This document shows, piece by piece, positions 1-5,676 of a DNA stretch of 5,714 nucleotides. Origin of the DNA: Gemmatimonadota bacterium. GTDB lineage: Bacteria > Gemmatimonadota > Gemmatimonadetes > Longimicrobiales > Gaopeijiaceae. The first letter of the stretch is position 1, and every line of letters starts with the position of its first letter. Position numbers and translations under genes: made by a program. The stretch is from contig DUCW01000150.1 in the NCBI GenBank assembly GCA_012959595.1, positions 11,917 to 17,630 on the forward strand. The letters are read 5' to 3'. Below the pieces are notes generated by a model. It had not been told where the DNA came from, did not search any database, and saw only the letters and a list, made by a program, of their open reading frames with translations.

Positions 1-1
1 C

Positions 2-256
2 AAGAAAGTTGCCGAGATTAGAACAGAATTGGAGAACATAGAACGTCAAGTTAAAGATTTAGTCAGTAGCGGTGAAGAACCTGATGAATCGGTAAAGAAA
101 AACTATGAGGAATCTTTAAGTCGCCTTCAAACGAGTACAAGTTATCAAAGGCTTGTTGCGACTCAAGCCAACTTCGATAAGGTTTTGGTTAAAGTCAATC
201 AGACTATCCAGGTCGGGATCGCTGAGGGTGCCAAGAGTCGAATCATCATCCCTTAG
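2..256 (+). CDS. YlbF/YmcA-family protein, 5' end cut off by window
   Basis: The reading frame is open from the first bases of the window to a TAG stop, so only the last 84 codons are present; a TTG at position 29 lies inside the frame and is probably not the start. The visible protein is almost wholly helical and charged: a first helix (about residues 1-20), a Gly-Glu-Glu-Pro turn, a second helix, then a C-terminal stretch with the pattern YQRLVATQANFDKVLVKVNQ. A YQ(x)n-A-x-F-(D/N)-(K/R)-V/L-x-x-VN pattern near the C-terminus is typical of the YlbF/YmcA (Com_YlbF) family, whose members are usually about 115-150 residues, so roughly a third is missing. In Bacillus, YlbF and YmcA act with YaaT on RNase Y and development; in other phyla the role is unknown. 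It has no membrane segment or signal. It sits just ahead of the phospholipid gene and is probably co-transcribed with it. The assignment rests on pattern recall, not a search. Confidence 0.72.
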   Translation, partial: KKVAEIRTELENIERQVKDLVSSGEEPDESVKKNYEESLSRLQTSTSYQRLVATQANFDKVLVKVNQTIQVGIAEGAKSRIIIP

Positions 257-260
257 AAAC

Positions 261-265
261 AGGGG
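261..265 (+). promoter_or_regulatory. Shine-Dalgarno-like AGGGG supporting an ATT start at 272
   Basis: AGGGG lies six bases ahead of an in-frame ATT at 272-274. This is a normal ribosome-binding distance, whereas the only canonical start of the gene (TTG at 335) has no purine-rich motif ahead of it. A second AGGGG at 293-297 sits four bases before another in-frame ATT at 302, a less likely alternative. Confidence 0.4.
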
Positions 266-271
266 TAGAAA

Positions 272-901
272 ATTAAGAACTTAGACGATCTTAGGGGCTG
301 GATTTATCCAATAATCGACCCTCTAACAGAATGGTTGGTTAGAAAGAAGGTGCATCCTAATGTGATTACTACAAGTGGTTTCTTAGTAACCATCGTAGCA
401 GGTTATTTTTATGGCATTGATCACGTTCGGACAGCAGGTGCCTTGGTACTTCTGGGAGGTGCACACGATATTTTCGATGGTCGTGTTGCTCGGCTGTCAG
501 GACTTCAGTCGAAGTTTGGAGCATTCTACGACTCGGTTCTCGACAGGATCAGTGAAGTTGTGATTTACCTAGGATTGATATCTCTCTATAACCAGTACGA
601 GATGACGCTTTTGAATATCGGGATGATTTATATGATAGCACTAGCAATGGCAGGCTCTTTAATGATTAGTTATACGAGAGCTAAGGCAGAAGTCCTGGGG
701 TTGGAATGCACGGTTGGTCTTATGCAGAGAGCCGAGCGGGTAGTTCTGCTGGGCCTAGGTTCACTAATGTTCGGTCTAAGCTGGAATGGTTTTGTATTAA
801 GTGCGATCATTGTAGTATTCGCTGTACTGACGAACATGACAGCAATTCGGAGAATCGTTTGGGTTTATAGGGCTGCTGCGGGCGTTCCGTTAGATAATTA
901 A
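272..901 (+). CDS. CDP-alcohol phosphatidyltransferase, probable phosphatidylinositol-phosphate synthase
   Basis: This integral membrane enzyme transfers a phosphatidyl group from a CDP-lipid to an alcohol phosphate. Numbered from the TTG at 335, the full family signature is present: D45xxD48G49xxA52R53, eight residues, G62xxxD66xxxD70. The aspartates bind the metal and the CDP group. About six hydrophobic segments surround it (roughly 11-28, 33-47, 72-86, 92-113, 134-149, 152-170). The frame is open back to a TAG at 266-268, and codons 272-334 encode a plausible extra N-terminal amphipathic helix (IYPIIDPLTEWLVRKK) leading into HPNVITT, as is usual in this family. I therefore place the start at ATT 272 (209 residues); the conservative call is TTG 335 (188 residues). 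The next gene makes inositol phosphate, so inositol phosphate is the most likely acceptor (inference). Phosphatidylglycerophosphate or another CDP-lipid acceptor reaction is not excluded by the motif. Confidence 0.85.
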   Translation: MKNLDDLRGWIYPIIDPLTEWLVRKKVHPNVITTSGFLVTIVAGYFYGIDHVRTAGALVLLGGAHDIFDGRVARLSGLQSKFGAFYDSVLDRISEVVIYLGLISLYNQYEMTLLNIGMIYMIALAMAGSLMISYTRAKAEVLGLECTVGLMQRAERVVLLGLGSLMFGLSWNGFVLSAIIVVFAVLTNMTAIRRIVWVYRAAAGVPLDN

Positions 902-922
902 ATGATGACAATTCCGTAAAGT

Positions 923-928
923 AAGGAG
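923..928 (+). promoter_or_regulatory. Strong Shine-Dalgarno AAGGAG for the TTG start at 937
   Basis: AAGGAG is an almost perfect ribosome-binding site placed eight bases before TTG 937-939. It fixes the start of the inositol synthase gene despite the rare start codon. It lies in the 35-base gap after the phosphatidyltransferase stop, and no promoter or terminator is evident in that gap. Confidence 0.75.
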
Positions 929-936
929 ATACTATT

Positions 937-2253
937 TTGCAAGAAACGCCAGAGATTTCTAGCGCAAAAGGTCGTTTGGGGGTTCTACTTCCTGGGATGG
1001 GTGCTGTTGCTACAACAACCATAGCGGGCGTAATTCTGGCCCGTAAAGGCTTGGCGAAGCCGATTGGTAGTTTGACACAAATGAACACCATTAGGTTAGG
1101 TCAAAGGACAGAAAAGCGATCGCCTCTTATTAAGGATTTCATTGGTTTAGCCGAATTAGATCAAATTGTGTTCGGTGGATGGGATCCCATTCCAGACAAC
1201 GCCTACGAAAGTGCAGCAAACGCGGGTGTTCTCAATAATGAACATTTAGAATCGGTCAGGGATGAGCTAATCAAAATTGAGCCTATGTCCGCAGCCTTTG
1301 ATACAGAATACGTTACACGCCTGGATGGTCCCAATAAGAAAACTGGATCTAATAAGAGAGATATTGCTGAACAGATCAGAGAGGATATCCGCTCTTTCAA
1401 GGAAGAGAATGGGTGTGACCGGTTGGTAATGGTCTGGTGTGGTTCCACGGAAATCTTCTTGCGCCATGGGTCAGTTCACGAAACGATGGAGTCTTTCGAA
1501 AAGGGGATGGAAGCAAATGATCCATCAATTGCTCCGAGCATGCTCTACGCCTATGCTGCTTTAAAAGAAGGGGTTCCTTATGCAAACGGTGCCCCTAATC
1601 TGTCAGCCGATTTTGCAGCTTTTGAAGACTATGCCCAGCGTGAGGGCATACCGATAGCTGGTAAGGATTTCAAGACAGGGCAGACTTTAATGAAAACCAT
1701 TCTTGCTCCTGGATTCAAAGCCCGTATGCTTGGGATAAATGGGTGGTTTAGTACCAACATTCTAGGTAACCGTGACGGTGCTGTTTTGGACGATCCTGCG
1801 AGTTTCAAGACAAAGGAAGAATCCAAGCTAGGTGTGATCGATCACATCCTACAACCTGATCTTTACCCTGATTTGTATGGGGATATTTATCATAAAGTAC
1901 GAATAAACTATTATCCTCCCAGAGGTGACGACAAAGAAGGTTGGGACAATATAGATATTTTTGGTTGGCTCGAGTATCCGATGCAAATAAAGGTCGACTT
2001 CCTATGCAAAGACTCAATTTTAGCGGCACCTATTGTATTGGATTTAGCGATTTTTATGGATTTGGCTGGGCGAGCTGGATTGGGAGGAATCCAAGAATGG
2101 CTTTCTTTCTATTTCAAGAGTCCGCAATGTGCTCCAGGTCTTTACCCAGAGCATGACCTCTTCATTCAAAATTGGAAATTGAAGAACACTCTTCGTTGGC
2201 TCGCAGGTGAGGAGCAGATAACACACCTTGGTAGGGAATATTACGAACGGTGA
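937..2253 (+). CDS. ino1: myo-inositol-1-phosphate synthase
   Basis: This cytosolic NAD-dependent enzyme cyclises glucose-6-phosphate to 1L-myo-inositol 1-phosphate (D-3 numbering), the first step of inositol and phosphatidylinositol synthesis. Near the N-terminus a Rossmann nucleotide loop is visible (GVLLPGMGAVATT, residues 15-27). The middle contains VWCGSTE (167-172), the AGKDFKTGQT loop (241-250) that carries active-site lysines in this family, and GWFSTNILGNRDG (269-281). The C-terminal half carries CKDSILAAPIVLDL (357-370), matching the conserved CxDSxLAAP segment, with Lys where eukaryotic enzymes usually have Glu. At 438 residues it is longer than the mycobacterial enzyme and shorter than the roughly 510-530-residue eukaryotic ones, as in several non-actinobacterial bacteria. 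The TTG start is chosen for its strong ribosome-binding site. Its upstream neighbour is the phosphatidyltransferase expected to use its product. Its last bases overlap the thymidylate kinase start. Confidence 0.95.
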   Translation: MQETPEISSAKGRLGVLLPGMGAVATTTIAGVILARKGLAKPIGSLTQMNTIRLGQRTEKRSPLIKDFIGLAELDQIVFGGWDPIPDNAYESAANAGVLNNEHLESVRDELIKIEPMSAAFDTEYVTRLDGPNKKTGSNKRDIAEQIREDIRSFKEENGCDRLVMVWCGSTEIFLRHGSVHETMESFEKGMEANDPSIAPSMLYAYAALKEGVPYANGAPNLSADFAAFEDYAQREGIPIAGKDFKTGQTLMKTILAPGFKARMLGINGWFSTNILGNRDGAVLDDPASFKTKEESKLGVIDHILQPDLYPDLYGDIYHKVRINYYPPRGDDKEGWDNIDIFGWLEYPMQIKVDFLCKDSILAAPIVLDLAIFMDLAGRAGLGGIQEWLSFYFKSPQCAPGLYPEHDLFIQNWKLKNTLRWLAGEEQITHLGREYYER

Positions 2254-2912
2254 ATGACAGTAGTGAGCTAGGAGAGAATCGGGGCCCCTTTCTGGCGTTG
2301 GAAGGAATGGACGGGTCCGGTAAAACCACACAGGTTGGTTTGCTTTCAAAATGGTTAATTTCAAAAAATCTGAAGTTTACTGTAGCTAGAGAGCCAGGCA
2401 GTACTGCAACTGGGGAAGCCATTCGGGGTATAGTACAAGAAAGTCTGGACCTGAACATCCCTTCTGAAACAGAATTGCTGCTGTATCTGGCTGCAAGATC
2501 GGTTTTCGTCCAGGAGGTAGTTGTTCCAGTCCTTGATAGAGGGGAGATTTTTCTGACTGATCGTTTCTCTATGTCTACGTTAGCCTATCAAGGTTATGCC
2601 AGAGGATTAGATCTAACAGAGTTACACAGGCTGAATAATTTCGCCTCAGGTGGATTAAACGCAGATCTTTATCTGGTTCTTGATATTCCGGCGGAATTGT
2701 CACGTGAGAGGTTAGCATTGTCGAATAAGGAGAAAGATCGCTTGGAACTATCAGGAACTGATTTCATGCAAAAAGTCCGATTAGGGTATTTGGATGTTTC
2801 AAGAAAGATGAAGAATGCAGTAGTGATAGATGGTACTGAAACTCCAGAAATAATCCATCTGAAAATAATAGAAATCCTTACCAGGGAAATGCCAGCTACG
2901 TTTGGAGTCTAG
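2250..2912 (+). CDS. tmk: Thymidylate kinase (dTMP kinase)
   Basis: This enzyme phosphorylates dTMP to dTDP with ATP in the cytosol, an essential step of dTTP supply for DNA replication. The P-loop is clear (LEGMDGSGKTT, residues 17-27). It is followed by the dTMP-binding REPGST segment with TGEAIR, and by LTDRFSMSTLAYQGYARGLDL, the family's DR(F/Y)xxSxxAYQGxxRGL signature. LVLDIPAE forms a core strand before the short lid region with SNKEKDRLE. At 220 residues it is of normal length. The usual Asp of the AADRxxH segment reads AARSVF here, a variation that also occurs in working enzymes. The GTG start overlaps the stop of the inositol synthase gene as GTGA, implying translational coupling; a weak AGGGA lies about 12 bases upstream. 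No other canonical start fits before the P-loop. The link to lipid synthesis is probably only shared transcription. Confidence 0.96.
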   Translation: MNDSSELGENRGPFLALEGMDGSGKTTQVGLLSKWLISKNLKFTVAREPGSTATGEAIRGIVQESLDLNIPSETELLLYLAARSVFVQEVVVPVLDRGEIFLTDRFSMSTLAYQGYARGLDLTELHRLNNFASGGLNADLYLVLDIPAELSRERLALSNKEKDRLELSGTDFMQKVRLGYLDVSRKMKNAVVIDGTETPEIIHLKIIEILTREMPATFGV

Positions 2913-2949
2913 AAAATTAAGTTCGTGTTGGATTTAACTTGGAATAAAA

Positions 2950-2955
2950 GGGAGG
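2950..2955 (+). promoter_or_regulatory. Shine-Dalgarno GGGAGG, far from the ATG at 2969
   Basis: GGGAGG ends 13 bases before ATG 2969, longer than the usual 5-9. In-frame ATA (2960) and ATC (2963) codons sit at four and seven bases; TAA at 2945-2947 closes the frame upstream. The ATG is kept as the start because one to three added residues would not change the protein's character. Confidence 0.5.
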
Positions 2956-2968
2956 CTGGATAATCCGT

Positions 2969-4591
2969 ATGAAAATGATGGGTTCATTTGTGGCTCGGCT
3001 TGGAGTCTTAGTGGCTTCTGCCATCGCTGCTTATTTGTTCTTCCAGGGGGCCCTGCGAGAGAGAACGGATGGAACTATTGACACTGGAGTCATCGAAGAA
3101 GTTCTAGAACATATAACTGAGCAGTTTGTGGACTCGGTTGATCAGTCAGAACTGGTGAATTCGGCCATAGAGGCTTTGGTGGATGGATTAGACGATCCGC
3201 ACACTTCATTTATAGACAGTCGGGCTTGGGAAAGCTTCCGTCTTCAGACGGGTGCAGATTCAGACTACGGTGGCGTAGGCTTGGAAATCCTGAAACGGGA
3301 TAGCCTAGTGACCGTCATCACCGCTATCCCCGGTGGGCCAGCTCTACGATCCGGAATCCGGCCAGGTGATAGGATTTTTTCGATAGAGGGTGTTTCCGCT
3401 AAGGATTGGAACTCCGACCAAGTGGCAGACGTCTTAAGAGGGAAAGAAGGAACCGACGTCAACCTGTCTGTCAATCGACCAGGTGTCGACAAACCAATTT
3501 CATTCCGACTTACAAGATCAGTAATTGAATTACGTTCGGTCCCATTTATGAAGTTATTGAAAGGATCAGTTGGTTATATTCCTTTGAAAGTTTTCAGTGA
3601 AACTTCAGGACGGGAGGTCGAAGAAGCGGTACAGTTCCTGCGTGAACAGGGAATGAAGTCACTGATTCTCGATCTCCGAGATAATACAGGAGGACTTTTG
3701 GCAGAAGGAGTATCTGTGACAGATCTTTTCCTGAAAGACCAGTTGGTCATCTTGGAAACTAAGGGAAAGAATTCCGGGGAAGAGGAGCGGATCGAATCTG
3801 CTACCGTTGAGTCGAATGCGGACCTTTCCTTGGTGGTCCTGGTCAATGAGAATAGTGCCAGTTCATCTGAAATCGTTGCAGGAGCCCTTCAAGACCATGA
3901 CCGAGCTCTCATAATTGGAAATCGCACTTATGGTAAAGGTTCTGTTCAAACTCTTTATAGATTGAGTGGTGGCGATGTTCTCAGGCTCACCACAGCTCGA
4001 TGGTATACCCCGGTGGGTCGTTCTATTCACATGGATCCTAAAGAACAAATGGAGCTGAGAAGTTCGGAGTCATTAAAATTAGCCTTGAATGGTCGAATGG
4101 TGATGTTGGATGATTTGGATGGGAGACCTGTTTTAAAGTCTGTCGGCGGACGAAGTCTTTATGGAGGAGGAGGTATCACTCCTGATATTTCCGTGCTACT
4201 GGATACTCTTTCTTCAATTGAAGAAGAGGCTGTGCAGAGAATTCTTCGATCAGCAGATTCTTTTACGGCGGGTCTATTTAACTATGCCGTCAAATATATC
4301 CAGGACAATCCAGACATGCTTGGCGTTCTTCAATTGAAGAATTCGGAATTGGATCTTTTTTACGAAAACTTGCTAAAGGACAAAGAGTCGAAGGTAGAGA
4401 GGTCTGATTTCGACAATGGACGTAGATTTATCAAATACCAACTAGAACGAGAGATCGCACTTCATGCATGGGGCCCAGAGGGAGCTTTCGAGCAAACGTG
4501 GTCTACAGACAGTCAGGTTCTTCGAGCACTTGAAGTTTTAGAAAAAGCAGAGTCTCCAGAGGAACTTGTGGAAGCTGCAATCAGCCACTAA
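2969..4591 (+). CDS. S41 family C-terminal processing peptidase with PDZ domain
   Basis: This is a membrane-anchored serine protease of the CtpA/Prc family, which cleaves proteins near their C-terminus in the cell-envelope compartment. Residues 7-27 form one hydrophobic segment, an uncleaved anchor or signal peptide. A helical region with DDPHTSFID (75-83) precedes a PDZ domain (about 99-182) with the GGVGLEI ligand loop and RPGDRIFSIEG. The catalytic S41 core (about 199-355) holds LILDLRDNTGG (232-242), NENSASSSEIVAGALQD (293-309) and RTYGKGSVQ (319-327). By alignment with E. coli Prc, Ser298 and Lys323 are the catalytic dyad and Asp309 matches Prc Asp441, with spacings of 25 and 11 residues preserved. 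GGRSLYGGGGITPDI (393-407) is a common segment after the core. A further 130 or so residues of predicted helix, including REIALHAWGPEG, extend the C-terminus, giving 540 residues against about 400-480 for compact members. It follows thymidylate kinase after 56 bases. Confidence 0.95.
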   Translation: MKMMGSFVARLGVLVASAIAAYLFFQGALRERTDGTIDTGVIEEVLEHITEQFVDSVDQSELVNSAIEALVDGLDDPHTSFIDSRAWESFRLQTGADSDYGGVGLEILKRDSLVTVITAIPGGPALRSGIRPGDRIFSIEGVSAKDWNSDQVADVLRGKEGTDVNLSVNRPGVDKPISFRLTRSVIELRSVPFMKLLKGSVGYIPLKVFSETSGREVEEAVQFLREQGMKSLILDLRDNTGGLLAEGVSVTDLFLKDQLVILETKGKNSGEEERIESATVESNADLSLVVLVNENSASSSEIVAGALQDHDRALIIGNRTYGKGSVQTLYRLSGGDVLRLTTARWYTPVGRSIHMDPKEQMELRSSESLKLALNGRMVMLDDLDGRPVLKSVGGRSLYGGGGITPDISVLLDTLSSIEEEAVQRILRSADSFTAGLFNYAVKYIQDNPDMLGVLQLKNSELDLFYENLLKDKESKVERSDFDNGRRFIKYQLEREIALHAWGPEGAFEQTWSTDSQVLRALEVLEKAESPEELVEAAISH

Positions 4592-4610
4592 CACCGCGAC
4601 CAAATAGTAC

Positions 4611-4628
4611 TTGACCCAGAAACGTCAA
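4611..4628. repeat. Inverted repeat TTGAC-N8-GTCAA
   Basis: Perfect five-base arms (4611-4615 and 4624-4628) separated by eight bases. The left arm coincides with the candidate -35 box, so this could be a regulator half-site pair or a chance dyad. No T-tract follows, so it does not look like a terminator for the peptidase gene. Confidence 0.4.
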
Positions 4629-4639
4629 AATCATATCGA
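4611..4639 (+). promoter_or_regulatory. Weak candidate promoter for the asparaginase gene
   Basis: TTGACC (4611-4616) matches five of six bases of the sigma-70 -35 box. After a 17-base spacer, TATCGA (4634-4639) matches only the first three bases of TATAAT. It lies in the largest intergenic gap of the window, where a new transcript would be expected to start. The -10 match is poor, so this is tentative. Confidence 0.25.
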
Positions 4640-4659
4640 TCCAGAAAAATTAATCTGGA
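4640..4659. repeat. Inverted repeat TCCAGA-N8-TCTGGA
   Basis: Perfect six-base arms (4640-4645 and 4654-4659) flank an AT-rich eight-base centre. The dyad lies just after the candidate -10 and 36 bases before the preferred start at 4696. It could be an operator or a short leader hairpin. There is no following T-run, so a terminator is unlikely. Confidence 0.4.
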
Positions 4660-4681
4660 ATGGTTGCATTAGCGAATAGCG

Positions 4682-4690
4682 AAGGAAAGG
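4682..4690 (+). promoter_or_regulatory. Shine-Dalgarno region deciding the asparaginase start
   Basis: The purine run AAGGAAAGG ends five bases before ATG 4696; its AAGGA part ends nine bases before. The upstream in-frame ATG at 4660 is preceded only by AT-rich sequence inside an inverted repeat. The ribosome-binding site therefore favours 4696. Confidence 0.65.
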
Positions 4691-4695
4691 ATTTT

Positions 4696-5676
4696 ATGAA
4701 AGATGTAGTGGTACGTCGTGGTGGAATAGTTGAGTCTGTGCATCGAGTTCATGTGGCAGTGGTTAATCCTGCAGGCGAAATAATTGCTAGAGTTGGTGAT
4801 CCTCAGAGAATAGTTTATTGTCGGTCGGCAGCGAAGCCTTTTCAGGCTGTTCCCCTGGTAGAAGAGAATGTCGTTGATCAATTTGGTATTAATTCCAGAG
4901 AGTTGGCGGTTATGTGTGCTTCCCACAGCGGTGAGCCTAAACATGTTACTGCTGTGAAGTCTATTTTGGCGAAGATTGGTCTTTCTGAGAGAGACCTTGA
5001 GTGCGGACCACACCCTCCTTTTGAGGAAAATGCAGCAATAGAGTTATATGCTAAGGGAAAAAATATTTCAGCAATATATAATAATTGCTCTGGGAAGCAT
5101 GCGGGAATGCTTGCCTTGGCTCTCTCGAAGGGTTGGGGGACAGCTGGGTACATAAAACAAAACCATCCAGTCCAAGTTAGAATGATTTCGGAAGTGTCGA
5201 GATGGACCGACATGGAGGAATCGAGCATCAAGTTGGGTATTGATGGATGTGGAGTAGTGTGCTTCGGTGTTCCACTCTCTGCCCTGGCGAAAGCTTTTTG
5301 TAAACTTGGAGGAGCCAAAGACTCTAACCGAAGAATTGTATCAGCTATGGTCGATCATCCAGACATGGTAGCGGGGACAGGCCGGTTTGGAACTGCCCTA
5401 ATGGAAGTACTAGGTGATCGAATTTTTGCTAAAACTGGTGCTGAGGGGGTCTTTGCCGTTGGGTCTACAGAGGGGGAATTTGGAATTGCTATCAAGATAG
5501 AGGACGGAACGAAGAGGGCCACTCCAGTAGTAATACTACGTGTTCTCGAAAGCTTAAATCTTTTGGAAAGCAGAACTAAGGACAGCTTGGGTGCTTTCTC
5601 CTCCCCGGTGATCAGGAATACTTTAGGTGAAACTGTTGGTGCAATCAGTTCAGATTTTGAGTTAGTGTTCCCCTAA
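4696..5676 (+). CDS. Zinc-type L-asparaginase (Rhizobium etli class, Asparaginase_II family)
   Basis: This cytosolic enzyme likely hydrolyses L-asparagine to aspartate and ammonia. It belongs to the family of the inducible Rhizobium etli asparaginase, unrelated to E. coli AnsA/AnsB and to the Ntn-hydrolase plant type. Numbered from ATG 4696 (326 residues), the N-terminus RRGGIVESVHRVHVAVV is typical. Ser44 and Lys47 lie in RSAAKPFQ, Ser76 in CASHSGE, Cys131 and Lys134 in NNCSGKHAGM, Asp183 and Cys185 in DGCG, and Lys246 in FAKTGAEG. From memory of the R. etli structure these match Ser48, Lys51, Ser80, Cys135, Lys138, Asp187, Cys189 and Lys263. All but the last are at a constant offset of four, so the two Ser-Lys pairs and the Cys/Cys/Lys metal site appear intact. 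HPDMVAGTGRF (221-231) is another family motif. ATG 4660 would add 12 residues but lacks a ribosome-binding site. It is probably its own transcription unit. Confidence 0.93.
   Translation: MKDVVVRRGGIVESVHRVHVAVVNPAGEIIARVGDPQRIVYCRSAAKPFQAVPLVEENVVDQFGINSRELAVMCASHSGEPKHVTAVKSILAKIGLSERDLECGPHPPFEENAAIELYAKGKNISAIYNNCSGKHAGMLALALSKGWGTAGYIKQNHPVQVRMISEVSRWTDMEESSIKLGIDGCGVVCFGVPLSALAKAFCKLGGAKDSNRRIVSAMVDHPDMVAGTGRFGTALMEVLGDRIFAKTGAEGVFAVGSTEGEFGIAIKIEDGTKRATPVVILRVLESLNLLESRTKDSLGAFSSPVIRNTLGETVGAISSDFELVFP

Noticed and set aside
2044..2364. Minus-strand open frame of 106 codons across the inositol synthase-tmk junction
   Set aside because: It lies antisense to two well-supported genes, including the tmk P-loop region, and its translation shows no recognisable domain or ribosome-binding context.
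266..2921. The 12-mer TAGAAAATTAAG at 266-277 and 2910-2921, with a near copy (AGAAAAATTAA) around 4643
   Set aside because: All copies fall in AT-rich gaps between genes. One shared 12-mer in a window this size is about what chance gives, and the first TAG is only the upstream frame stop while the second is the tmk stop.
2919..2940. AAGTT-N12-AACTT inverted repeat between tmk and the peptidase gene
   Set aside because: Five-base arms with a 12-base loop and no T-run are too weak to call a terminator or operator.
4878..5318. Minus-strand open frame of 146 codons opposite the asparaginase
   Set aside because: It is complementary to the conserved catalytic region of the asparaginase; its Cys and Pro pattern is that of an antisense shadow and it matches no family I know.
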